From Streptomyces sp. STR69 (lineage in GTDB: Bacteria > Actinomycetota > Actinomycetes > Streptomycetales > Streptomycetaceae), in contig NZ_JALJRY010000031.1 of NCBI RefSeq assembly GCF_024519455.1, positions 1-40,892 of the forward strand: a DNA stretch of 40,892 nucleotides. Direction: 5' to 3'. The translations under genes and the position numbers were made by a program. Positions 25,266 through 32,694 of this stretch are shown here, in pieces. Under the pieces are notes generated by a model. It was not told the origin of the DNA. It saw nothing but the letters and a program-made list of their open reading frames with translations, and did not search any database. The first letter of the stretch is position 1. Every line of letters starts with the position of its first letter.

Positions 25266-25337
25266 AGCGGGTGACAGGAATTGCACACTGCGCCTTCCCC
25301 CTGGAAGGGGGATGTTCTGCTACTGAACTACACCCGC
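25266..25337 (-). tRNA. tRNA-Gly(UCC) with atypical D and T loops
   Basis: The acceptor stem GCGGGTG/CACCCGC is perfect with discriminator T, the D stem is GTTC/GAAC and the anticodon stem TCCCC/GGGGA encloses CTTCCAG, giving anticodon TCC. CCA is not encoded, unlike the two neighbouring glycine tRNAs. The D loop reads AGTAGCA, so the usual G18 is A. The T arm reads GCAGTGTGCAATTCCTGT. The normal GTTC is replaced by GTGC, and the stem pairs well only if one T is bulged. Folding elsewhere is intact, so this is a real tRNA-like gene rather than decay. Confidence 0.85.
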
Positions 25338-25472
25338 ATGTACTCCGTGAGCTGGGCCTTTCGGCCTCGCCCCTCGGCGTGCTCCGAACTCTAGCTGACC
25401 AGGAGGGGTGCAGCGCAAGTCGGTTCCCCCGAGGGCCCGGTGACCGGTCGTCGGGGGAACCGTGCGCGCCGC

Positions 25473-25790
25473 CTACTGCGCGGCGGCGAACGCCTCGTAG
25501 ACCTTCTTGGGGATGCGTCCGCGGGCCGGTACGTCCATCTTGTTCGCCTGTGCCCAGGCGCGGACGGCCGCCGGGTCGGGGGCGACCTCGGTCTGCCGGT
25601 AGGCCTTGCCCGACCTCGACCGCTTGCGACCTGCGTCCACGTACGGCGCGAGCGCCTTACGCAGTTTCTTGGCATTGGCTTGATTCAGGTCGATCTCGTA
25701 CGACTTGCCGTCGAGCCCGAAGGCGATCGTTTCCGCCGCTTCCGAGCCGTCGATGTCGTCAAAGAGAGTGACCACGACCTTCTGCGCCAC
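25473..25790 (-). CDS. lsrL: Lsr2-like nucleoid-associated protein (LsrL type)
   Basis: This 105-residue xenogeneic silencer paralogue has an N-terminal dimerisation domain (MAQKVVVTLFDDIDGSEAAETIAFGLDG, SYEIDLNQANAKKLRKALAPYV) and a C-terminal DNA-binding domain (AAVRAWAQANKMDVPARGRIPKKV) with the RGR minor-groove hook. It binds AT-rich DNA and silences it. Position next to purS marks it as the second Streptomyces paralogue rather than Lsr2 itself, by remembered synteny. The start is GTG 25790. The 382-base region between this gene and purS is distinctly AT-richer than the surroundings and could be a target of Lsr2-type proteins. Confidence 0.88.
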   Translation of the reverse strand: MAQKVVVTLFDDIDGSEAAETIAFGLDGKSYEIDLNQANAKKLRKALAPYVDAGRKRSRSGKAYRQTEVAPDPAAVRAWAQANKMDVPARGRIPKKVYEAFAAAQ

Positions 25791-26080
25791 GAATATCGGT
25801 CCCTTCGTGCGACACCTGAAACCGCACTATCCGCGGGGACGCACGGAGACGTCACGGAGGTGCGGAGATGTCGACTGTCCGCCTGTTATTGGGCAAAGTA
25901 TCGGCTATTGCCAATTCATTTGTACAGTGCCCGGCAATGCAATGTGAAGCCCGACTAAATCTTCCCGCGTGTCTCCGCGCAATAGGGAACCGGGATCGAT
26001 CCGGGATCTTTCCCTGAACTTTTCGTGAAGACCCCCGCCCGACACCGGATCGTGATGGTCCTCACGTAGATTCCTACAAC

Positions 26081-26113
26081 TCTACTCGCGTAGAAATTTT
26101 GTGCAGGTAGTCT
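26081..26113 (+). promoter_or_regulatory. Inverted repeat and -10 in the purSQL upstream region
   Basis: TCTAC and GTAGA (26081-26085 and 26090-26094) form a short dyad. Further TAGA/CTAC-like half-sites lie just upstream (CGTAGATTCCTAC around 26065-26077). TAGTCT at 26108-26113 is a candidate -10 about 60 bases before purS. A purine-responsive operator is possible. The rest of the 25791-26172 gap shows no gene. Confidence 0.4.
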
Positions 26114-26172
26114 GAAGTCACCTGTCGAAGACCCGCAGGAACACGCTCAGCACCACAACACCGGGAGTGCCA

Positions 26173-26436
26173 GTGGCACGCGTCGTAGTCGACGTCATGC
26201 TCAAGCCGGAGATCCTCGACCCCCAGGGCCAGGCGGTCCAGCGTGCGCTGCCACGCCTGGGTTTCGAAGGCATCTCCGACGTACGTCAGGGAAAGCGATT
26301 CGAACTGGAAGTTGACGGCCTGGTCGACGAGGCCGCGCTCGCCCGCATCCACGATCTTGCGGAATCCTTCCTCGCCAACACGGTGATCGAGGACTTCACC
26401 GTCAAGGTGGAAGAAGTGGCGGAGGCCGCCAAGTGA
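26173..26436 (+). CDS. purS: FGAM synthase subunit PurS
   Basis: This small 87-residue subunit bridges PurL and PurQ in the FGAM synthase complex and stabilises ammonia transfer. The sequence ARVVVDVMLKPEILDPQGQA, GFEGISDVRQGKRFEL and LANTVIEDF is typical. Of the two GTG codons at 26167 and 26173, the second is preferred because GGGAG then lies 5 bases upstream. The stop overlaps the purQ start, giving a coupled operon purS-purQ-purL. Confidence 0.94.
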   Translation: MARVVVDVMLKPEILDPQGQAVQRALPRLGFEGISDVRQGKRFELEVDGLVDEAALARIHDLAESFLANTVIEDFTVKVEEVAEAAK

Positions 26437-27113
26437 CCGCTCGTATTGGCGTCGTCACTTTCCCCGGCAGCCTGGACGACCGCGACACCCAGCGCGCGAT
26501 CCGCCTCGCCGGCGCCGAACCGGTCGCCCTCTGGCACAAGGACAAGAACCTCCACCAGGTGGACGCGGTAGTCCTCCCGGGCGGTTTTTCCTACGGCGAC
26601 TATCTGCGCGCGGGTGCCATCTCCCGCTTCTCGCCGGTGATGGAGACGGTCATCGAGCAGGCGAAGTCGGGACTCCCCGTCCTGGGAATCTGCAACGGCT
26701 TCCAGATCCTCACCGAGGCGCACCTCCTCCCCGGCGCGATGCTCGGCAACAACCACCTGCACTTCATCTGCCGTGACCAGAAACTGCGGGTGGAGAACGC
26801 GGACACCGCCTGGACCGGCGACTACACCGCCGGCCAGGAGATCCACATCCCGCTGAAGAACATGGACGGCCGCTACGTCGCCGACGAGCACACGCTCGAC
26901 GAGCTGGAGGCGGAGGGCCGGGTCGTCTTCCGCTACCTGGACCTGAACCCGAACGGCTCGCTGCGCGACATCGCCGGCATCACGAACGCCGCCGGGAACG
27001 TCGTGGGCCTCATGCCGCACCCCGAGCACGCGGTCGAGCCGCTCATCGGGTCCGGCCGCACCGACGGCCTCCCCTTCTTCACCTCGATCCTCAAGAAGCT
27101 GGTCAACGCATGA
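26433..27113 (+). CDS. purQ: FGAM synthase glutaminase subunit PurQ
   Basis: This class I glutamine amidotransferase of 226 residues supplies ammonia to PurL. The N-terminal IGVVTFPGSLDDRDT, the oxyanion-hole LPGGFSYGDYLRAGA, the nucleophile cysteine in PVLGICNGFQ and the catalytic His/Glu in LMPHPEHAVE are all present. The GTG start overlaps the purS stop and the stop overlaps the purL ATG, so the three subunits should be made stoichiometrically. Confidence 0.96.
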   Translation: MTARIGVVTFPGSLDDRDTQRAIRLAGAEPVALWHKDKNLHQVDAVVLPGGFSYGDYLRAGAISRFSPVMETVIEQAKSGLPVLGICNGFQILTEAHLLPGAMLGNNHLHFICRDQKLRVENADTAWTGDYTAGQEIHIPLKNMDGRYVADEHTLDELEAEGRVVFRYLDLNPNGSLRDIAGITNAAGNVVGLMPHPEHAVEPLIGSGRTDGLPFFTSILKKLVNA

Positions 27114-29368
27114 GCCGGACGCCTCTGGACACGGTCGAGCACGCGGCCGAGACCCCCGACGTCGAGCTGCCCTGGGCCGAACTCGGCCTGAAGAAGGACG
27201 AGTACGAGAAGGTCGTGGAGATCCTCGGCCGCCGGCCCACCGGCGCCGAACTCGCCATGTACTCCGTCATGTGGTCCGAGCACTGCAGCTACAAGTCCTC
27301 CAAGGTCCACCTCCGCCAGTTCGGCGAGAAGGCCCCGCAGTCCGACGCCCTGCTCGTCGGCATCGGCGAGAACGCCGGCGTGGTCGACGTCGGCCAGGGC
27401 TACGCGGTCACCTTCAAGGTGGAGTCGCACAACCACCCCTCGTACGTCGAGCCCTACCAGGGCGCGGCCACGGGCGTCGGCGGCATCGTGCGCGACATCA
27501 TCGCGATGGGCGCCCGCCCGGTCGCCGTCGTCGACCCGCTCCGCTTCGGCGCGGCCGACCACCCCGACACCAAGCGCGTCCTGCCGGGCGTCGTCGCGGG
27601 CATCGGCGGCTACGGCAACTGCCTGGGCCTGCCCAACATCGGCGGCGAGGTCGTCTTCGACGCCTGCTACCAGGGCAACCCGCTGGTCAACGCGGGCGCC
27701 ATCGGCGTCATGCGGCACGAGGACATCCACCTCGCGAAGGCCTCCGGCGCGGGCAACAAGGTCATCCTCTACGGCGCCCGCACGGGCGGCGACGGCATCG
27801 GCGGCGCCTCGATCCTCGCGTCCGAGACCTTCGACGACGCCAAGCCGTCGAAGCGTCCGGCGGTCCAGGTGGGCGACCCCTTCCAGGAGAAGCTCCTCAT
27901 CGAGTGCACCCTGGAGGCCTTCAAGGAGAAGCTGGTCGTCGGCATCCAGGACCTGGGCGCGGCCGGACTCTCCTGCGCCACAAGCGAGTTGGCGTCGAAC
28001 GGCTCCGGCGGCATGACGGTCACCCTGGACGACGTACCCCTGCGCGACTCGACACTCTCGCCCGAGGAAATCCTCATGAGCGAGTCGCAGGAACGCATGT
28101 GCGCCGTCGTCGAACCGTCGAAGGTCGACCGCTTCCTGGAGATCTGCGAGAAGTGGGACGTCATCGCCACGGTCATCGGTGAGGTGACGGACGGCGACCG
28201 CCTTGAGATCTTCTGGCACGGCGGCAAGATCGTGGACGTCGACCCGCGCACGGTCGCGCACGACGGCCCGGTCTACGAGCGCCCGTACGCCCGCCCGTCC
28301 TGGCAGGACGCGCTGCAGGCGGACGACGCCAACAAGCTTGCCCGGCCCGGGACTTCGGAGGAACTGAAGTCCCAGGTCCTGGCGCTGGTGTCGTCCCCGA
28401 ACCAGGCCTCCAAGAAGTGGATCACCTCGCAGTACGACCACTTCGTGCAGGGCAACACGGTGCTGGCGCAGCCCGAGGACTCGGGCATGATCCGCATCGA
28501 CGAGGAGACCGGCCTCGGGGTCGCCATCGCGACGGACGGCAACGGGCGGTACGCGAAGCTGGACCCGTACGCGGGCGCGCAGTTGGCGTTGTCCGAGGCC
28601 TACCGCAACGTGGCGACGACGGGTGCGAAGCCCCTCGCGGTCTCCGACTGCCTCAACTTCGGTTCGCCCGAGGACCCGGCGGTCATGTGGCAGTTCGCGG
28701 AGGCGATCCGTGGACTGGCCGACGCCTGCCAGCAGTTGGGCACCCCGGTGACCGGCGGCAACGTCTCCCTCTACAACCAGACGGGCGACGTCGCCATCCA
28801 CCCGACCCCGGTCGTGGCCGTGCTGGGCGTCATCGACGATGTCGCGCGCCGCACGCCGGTCGCCTTCCAGGAGGAGGGCCAGCTCCTCTACCTGCTCGGT
28901 GACACCCGCGAGGAGTTCGGCGGTTCGGCCTGGTCGCAGGTCGTCCACGACCACCTCGGCGGACTGCCCCCGAAGGTCGACCTGGAGCGGGAGCGGCTGC
29001 TCGCCGAGATCCTGATCTCCGCCTCCCGCGACGGCATGATCGACTCGGCGCACGACCTGTCCGACGGCGGTCTGATCCAGGCGGTCGTGGAGTCGGCGTT
29101 GCTCGGCGAGAAGGGCGCGCGCCTGATCGTCCCGGACGGCCTGGACGCGTTCACCTTCCTCTTCTCGGAGTCGGCGGGCCGCGCGGTCGTCGCCGTCCCG
29201 CGCTCGGAGGAGCTGCGCTTCAACGACATGTGCGGCGCACGGGGCCTGCCGGTCACGCGCATCGGTGTCGTGGACGGCGAATCGGTTGATGTTCAGGGCG
29301 AGTTCGCGCTGTCCCTGGAGGAGCTGCGCGAGGCGCACGAGGGGACGATCCCGGCGCTGCTGGCGTAG
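27110..29368 (+). CDS. purL: FGAM synthase large subunit PurL
   Basis: This 752-residue small-type PurL converts FGAR to FGAM with ATP and ammonia from PurQ. Visible features are MYSVMWSEHCSYKSSK, the nucleotide loop KVESHNHPSYVEPYQGAATGVGG, the RTGGDGIGGASILAS segment, IQDLGAAGLSCATSE and, in the second half, the repeated architecture CLNFGSPEDPAVMWQF, GGNVSLYNQT and DLSDGGLIQAVVES. Length agrees with the PurSQL-type enzyme. The opposite strand carries a long open frame across the whole gene. That is a codon-bias shadow, not a gene. A terminator follows the stop by about 25 bases. Confidence 0.96.
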   Translation: MSRTPLDTVEHAAETPDVELPWAELGLKKDEYEKVVEILGRRPTGAELAMYSVMWSEHCSYKSSKVHLRQFGEKAPQSDALLVGIGENAGVVDVGQGYAVTFKVESHNHPSYVEPYQGAATGVGGIVRDIIAMGARPVAVVDPLRFGAADHPDTKRVLPGVVAGIGGYGNCLGLPNIGGEVVFDACYQGNPLVNAGAIGVMRHEDIHLAKASGAGNKVILYGARTGGDGIGGASILASETFDDAKPSKRPAVQVGDPFQEKLLIECTLEAFKEKLVVGIQDLGAAGLSCATSELASNGSGGMTVTLDDVPLRDSTLSPEEILMSESQERMCAVVEPSKVDRFLEICEKWDVIATVIGEVTDGDRLEIFWHGGKIVDVDPRTVAHDGPVYERPYARPSWQDALQADDANKLARPGTSEELKSQVLALVSSPNQASKKWITSQYDHFVQGNTVLAQPEDSGMIRIDEETGLGVAIATDGNGRYAKLDPYAGAQLALSEAYRNVATTGAKPLAVSDCLNFGSPEDPAVMWQFAEAIRGLADACQQLGTPVTGGNVSLYNQTGDVAIHPTPVVAVLGVIDDVARRTPVAFQEEGQLLYLLGDTREEFGGSAWSQVVHDHLGGLPPKVDLERERLLAEILISASRDGMIDSAHDLSDGGLIQAVVESALLGEKGARLIVPDGLDAFTFLFSESAGRAVVAVPRSEELRFNDMCGARGLPVTRIGVVDGESVDVQGEFALSLEELREAHEGTIPALLA

Positions 29369-29391
29369 GCCGTCATAGGAACGCATGCATA

Positions 29392-29426
29392 CGAAGGCCC
29401 TGTCCGGGCTCCGGGCAGGGCCTTCG
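29392..29426 (+). terminator. purSQL terminator
   Basis: CGAAGGCCCTG at 29392-29402 pairs with CAGGGCCTTCG at 29416-29426 with a 13-base loop. No U-run follows. Confidence 0.7.
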
Positions 29427-29525
29427 CTCGTGCTGACTTCGGCGGTTCGTGGGCGTGGAACGGGGGAGCGGGAACGTGGAAGTATCGGTAGGGACAAGCG
29501 AGTTCGGCGGCGCCCGGAGTCGCGC

Positions 29526-30863
29526 GTGAGCTTGCACAGTGAAAACACGCCTGATTCCTCCGAGCGTGCCCGGGTGCCCTTTCCGCGCTCCCGCTGGCTG
29601 ACTCCGGACCGAGGGAGCCGTCGGCGCAACGCCTTCAACCAACTCGTTGCTGTGGCAGCGGTGTTCGGGGTCGGTGCGGGTGGCTGGGGGCTGTGGCTGG
29701 AGGCGAGGGACCAGTTCGACCGGTCCGCCAGCCGGGACCGGATCGCGAAGGCCTGCGCCGGGCTCGTCGATCCCGACCAGGTGCTGGACCTCAACGGCGG
29801 TACGACGAGGGTGCGGGCGGGGAGCGAAGAGGACGACTCGATGGGCGTCCTCGGTACGGCCTCGCTGTCCACGCGGTGTCAGATCTACCGGATCGGGAAG
29901 CCGGGCACCACGTACGGCCACTTCCTGCTCTCGGTCTGGTCGAACCCGAGCGACGACTTCGCGCAGTTGGTGAGCGGGTGGGACGACCCGTTCGGGCTGT
30001 TGGGCGGGGCGCCGAACGCCGACATCACACGGGAGGCCGAGCAGACGGCGCCGTACCCGATCGGTGACGGGCGGCTCGGTGTGTACTACGGCAACGCGGC
30101 CGTGGTGAAGGCCGAGTGCGCCGACGGGGCCGGCGGGGTGACGTCCGTCAACACGATGACCGTGGCCAAGTACTCCGAGGACGCCCCGGTCACGGACGCC
30201 GACCGCAGAACGCTGGCCGGGCTGGCCCGCGCCGCGGCCGTACGGGCGGCGAAGAAGCTGGGCTGCAAGGCCGTGCTGCCCGCACTTCCCGCCGAACTGC
30301 CCACGCCCAGTGCGAAGTTGGTGAACGCGAAGTCGGCCGGCGGAACGTGCGGCTGGTACGCCGGATACATCGCGGCGAAGGGCCGCCGGCGTCTCCCCGA
30401 CCGCGCCCTGGCCACCCCTGCCGCCCACGCGCAGCAGGAGAGCTGCCTGCTCGGGGTGAGCAACAAGGAGGTGCGCAGGATGTGGCCGGGCCCAGGCAAG
30501 GACGAAGTCCACGCCGACAGCCTCGACGACGTGCTCCGGGTCGCGCCCTTCTGGCTGCGGACCGAGTCCTACTTCGGCGACGAGGCACGCGAGGTCGCGA
30601 CAGAGCACTTCGGCAGGGACCAGGTGGCGTTGAGCCCCGGCACGGCGGGCTACGACCGTGACGACAACGTGTGGTGGGCCTCCTCCACCTGCGCCGGACA
30701 GCCGGCCGTCCACACGCTGAGCATCGACTATCCGTACAACAAGGTCGTCCAGAAGCGGCTCCGGACCCTCTTCAAGGCGTACGTCACGGATGTCGCCGCC
30801 CGCCGCGACTGCACCGGCCTGAAGTTCCCCGCCGCGGCCACGTTCCAGCCGTCCAAGACCTAG
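29526..30863 (+). CDS. Membrane-anchored protein of unknown function
   Basis: This 445-residue protein has a basic cytoplasmic N-terminus (SRWLTPDRGSRRRNAFNQL), one membrane helix (VAVAAVFGVGAGGWGLWL, about residues 42-59) and a long extracytoplasmic part. That part contains scattered cysteines (IAKACAGL, LSTRCQIY, VKAECADG, GGTCGWYAG, ESCLLGV, SSTCAGQ, RRDCTGL), an even number consistent with disulfides, and two similar halves each with a strand-rich pattern. GTG 29526 is preceded by GGAG 6 bases away; longer in-frame starts run through the purL terminator. I do not recognise the family. It looks like a Streptomyces-specific surface protein. Confidence 0.75.
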   Translation: MSLHSENTPDSSERARVPFPRSRWLTPDRGSRRRNAFNQLVAVAAVFGVGAGGWGLWLEARDQFDRSASRDRIAKACAGLVDPDQVLDLNGGTTRVRAGSEEDDSMGVLGTASLSTRCQIYRIGKPGTTYGHFLLSVWSNPSDDFAQLVSGWDDPFGLLGGAPNADITREAEQTAPYPIGDGRLGVYYGNAAVVKAECADGAGGVTSVNTMTVAKYSEDAPVTDADRRTLAGLARAAAVRAAKKLGCKAVLPALPAELPTPSAKLVNAKSAGGTCGWYAGYIAAKGRRRLPDRALATPAAHAQQESCLLGVSNKEVRRMWPGPGKDEVHADSLDDVLRVAPFWLRTESYFGDEAREVATEHFGRDQVALSPGTAGYDRDDNVWWASSTCAGQPAVHTLSIDYPYNKVVQKRLRTLFKAYVTDVAARRDCTGLKFPAAATFQPSKT

Positions 30864-30876
30864 CCGGGTTCGCTTG

Positions 30877-32013
30877 TCAGGCCTCCTGCTCGTCCCGGGC
30901 CTCCTGGCCGAGGAAGGCGACCAGATTCTGGCCTATGGCCTCGTTGGTTGCCACGGCCTCGACGGCGGCTGTGGCGCTACGGGGGAACAGTGCCTCCTCG
31001 TACGCGGTGAGCGCCCGCTCGATGTCGTCCGGGTACGCGGCGACGGCCAGGGCGAGTTCGGCGCCGTCCTGCATGGCGAGGTTGGCGCCCTCGCCGTCCG
31101 GCGGCGCCAGGTGGGCGGCGTCACCGACCAGGGTCACTCCCAGCACCCGGTCCCAACGGTGCCCGATCGGGAGCGAGTTGAGGGGACGCAGGACCGGGGC
31201 GGTGTCGCTGTCGGTGATCAGGGCGGTGATCTCGGGGGCCCAGCCGTCGAACTCGGCGGCGATCCGCGCGGTGGCCGCGGCGGCATCGGTGAAGTCGATG
31301 TCGTCGAACCACTCCAGCGGCCTGGCCAGCGTCACATAGGCGTGCAGCGTCTCGCCGCTCTCCCGGTGCGCCCCGATCCACCTCCCGTGCGCGTCCTTGT
31401 CGAGCACGAACAGCGATCCGCCGCCGACCGCCTTCGCGGCGGCGGGATGCCGGGTCTCGGCGTCGTACAGATAGGTCTCGACGAAGGTCCGGCCGAAGTA
31501 CTCCGGGGTGGCGTCGGACAGCAGCGGCCGTACGCGGGACCAGGCGCCGTCCGCGCCGACGAGCAGACCGGTGACGATGGTGCCGCCGTCCGCGAAGGTC
31601 ACCTCGTGCCGGCCCTCGCCGAGCGCGCGCACCGAACTGACCTTGTGACCCCAGCGCACGGTGCCGGCCGGGAGCGAGTCGAGCAGGATCTGCCGCAGCT
31701 CGCCGCGCTGCACCTCGGGGCGGCTGCCCGTGCCGTCGTCGGGCTCGTCGAGCAGGACGGTTCCGTCCGGGGCGAGGACGCGGGTCGCCTGGCGGCCCGC
31801 CAGGACGATGGCGCGGAACTCGTCCAGCAAGTCGGCTTCCTCCAGGGCGAGTTGGCCGTTGTAGTCGTGGATGTCGAGCATCCCGCCCTGCAGCCGGGCC
31901 ATGGGTGAGGCCTCCGCCTCGTAGACCGTGGCCGGTATGCCGTGGACGTGCAGGACGCGGGCGAGGGTCAGTCCGCCGAGTCCGGCGCCGATGATCGTGA
32001 CATGCGTGGTCAT
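30877..32013 (-). CDS. TetX-like FAD-dependent monooxygenase
   Basis: This 378-residue class A flavoprotein has the FAD loop TIIGAGLGGLTLARVL at the N-terminus, an arginine-containing segment after it (RQATRVLAPDG), the DG motif VGADGAWSRVRPLL (about 160) and the GD motif LVGDAAHLAPPDGEGANLAMQDG (about 290). It lacks the C-terminal thioredoxin-like domain of the larger hydroxylase at 2730-4259, and its length fits the TetX/salicylate-hydroxylase group. Such enzymes inactivate tetracyclines or hydroxylate small aromatics. The ATG has AAGGA 6 bases upstream. Relics of an MFS exporter and a TetR-like regulator lie just upstream, so this may be the survivor of a drug-resistance locus. The substrate is unknown. 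Confidence 0.85.
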   Translation of the reverse strand: MTTHVTIIGAGLGGLTLARVLHVHGIPATVYEAEASPMARLQGGMLDIHDYNGQLALEEADLLDEFRAIVLAGRQATRVLAPDGTVLLDEPDDGTGSRPEVQRGELRQILLDSLPAGTVRWGHKVSSVRALGEGRHEVTFADGGTIVTGLLVGADGAWSRVRPLLSDATPEYFGRTFVETYLYDAETRHPAAAKAVGGGSLFVLDKDAHGRWIGAHRESGETLHAYVTLARPLEWFDDIDFTDAAAATARIAAEFDGWAPEITALITDSDTAPVLRPLNSLPIGHRWDRVLGVTLVGDAAHLAPPDGEGANLAMQDGAELALAVAAYPDDIERALTAYEEALFPRSATAAVEAVATNEAIGQNLVAFLGQEARDEQEA

Positions 32014-32129
32014 GACGATTCCTTGTGTGCGACGGGCCTGCCGGACGGCTGTCCGACGGGATCCCGACCAGGTTTCAACACGGTGCCGACAGTCCGCCGA
32101 CGCGCCACCGACACCTCCGACAGACCGCC

Positions 32130-32316
32130 GATACGGCGCCTGTCCGGCGTGGAAGCGGGCCAGTACCGTGCCGGACGCCGCCGTGCCCAGGGCGGTGCCG
32201 AGGGTCTGGAAGAAGCGGATCGAGGTCTTGGCCACGCCCGGCTGGTGACGTGGCGCGGAGTCCTGGACCAGCAGGATCAGCCGGCCGACGAGCCGGCCGA
32301 AGCCCGCGCCCGCCAC
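32130..32316 (-). pseudogene. Relic of a DHA2-type MFS exporter
   Basis: About 60 residues read as the C-terminal helices of an EmrB/QacA-like transporter (GAGFGRLVGRLILLVQDSAP, then GVAKTSIRFFQTLGTALGTA). The frame lacks everything upstream and runs into unrelated sequence downstream. It is in frame with the TetX-like gene, but that gene has its own start and ribosome site. Confidence 0.5.
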
Positions 32317-32344
32317 GAGCAGTTCGGCCCGGATCAGCGACAGG

Positions 32345-32511
32345 GACGTCGGTCGTGATCTTCGGCACCAAGGAGGACCTGGTCTTCCGGCAGTTGCTGG
32401 AGATGGTCGCGACCCGCGATCCGGCGGTCGGGCTGCACAGCGAACCCTTCGCCCGCCAACTGCGCGAACTCGTCATGGGCACCCCGGTGTTGAAGGAACG
32501 GTCGCCGCCGA
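32345..32511 (+). pseudogene. Relic of a TetR-family regulator
   Basis: The plus strand encodes IFGTKEDLVFRQLLEMVATRD and RQLRELVMGTPVLKE. This resembles the end of the TetR DNA-binding domain (the FGTKEDL turn) and the following helices. The helix-turn-helix before it and the ligand domain after it are missing. Assignment is by pattern memory only. Confidence 0.4.
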
Positions 32512-32564
32512 AGCCCCCGAACGAGCCGAGCGCCGCCGGCCTTGCGGCCGATCCCTCCGCCCTC

Positions 32565-32600
32565 CCAGGGGGTGTCCTCAAACCAGGGGGTGTCCTCAAA
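32565..32600 (+). repeat. Two perfect 18-bp tandem repeats
   Basis: CCAGGGGGTGTCCTCAAA occurs at 32565-32582 and again at 32583-32600, directly before the long inverted repeat. Confidence 0.9.
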
Positions 32601-32638
32601 AAAGTGTGTCACTGGCACGAGTAAGTGACACACTTTTT
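32599..32638. promoter_or_regulatory. 15-bp perfect inverted repeat: operator or terminator
   Basis: Arms AAAAAGTGTGTCACT (32599-32613) and AGTGACACACTTTTT (32624-32638) flank a 10-base centre. The A/T ends fit a bidirectional terminator. The GTGTGTCACT core and symmetric layout equally fit a TetR-type operator left from the eroded locus. It ends 56 bases before the next gene. Confidence 0.6.
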
Positions 32639-32681
32639 CAGCTGCACCCCCGTCCCCCGGGTGGCCGCCACGCCCACGCAA

Positions 32682-32687
32682 TAGGCT
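32682..32687 (+). promoter_or_regulatory. -10 element of a leaderless gene
   Basis: TAGGCT ends 7 bases before the ATG at 32695 and no ribosome binding site is visible. The arrangement is the same as for purD. Confidence 0.5.
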
Positions 32688-32694
32688 CGCCGTC

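Noticed and set aside
25266..25337. tRNA-Gly(UCC) considered as a decayed pseudogene
   Set aside because: Acceptor, D and anticodon stems are perfect and only loop positions differ, which is not the pattern of random decay.
26933..29872. Very long minus-strand open frame (979 codons) opposite purL
   Set aside because: It is antisense to a fully conserved purL with all family motifs. High third-position GC opens the complementary frame, and the translation is low complexity (RDRAD, VVVDD-like strings) without domains.
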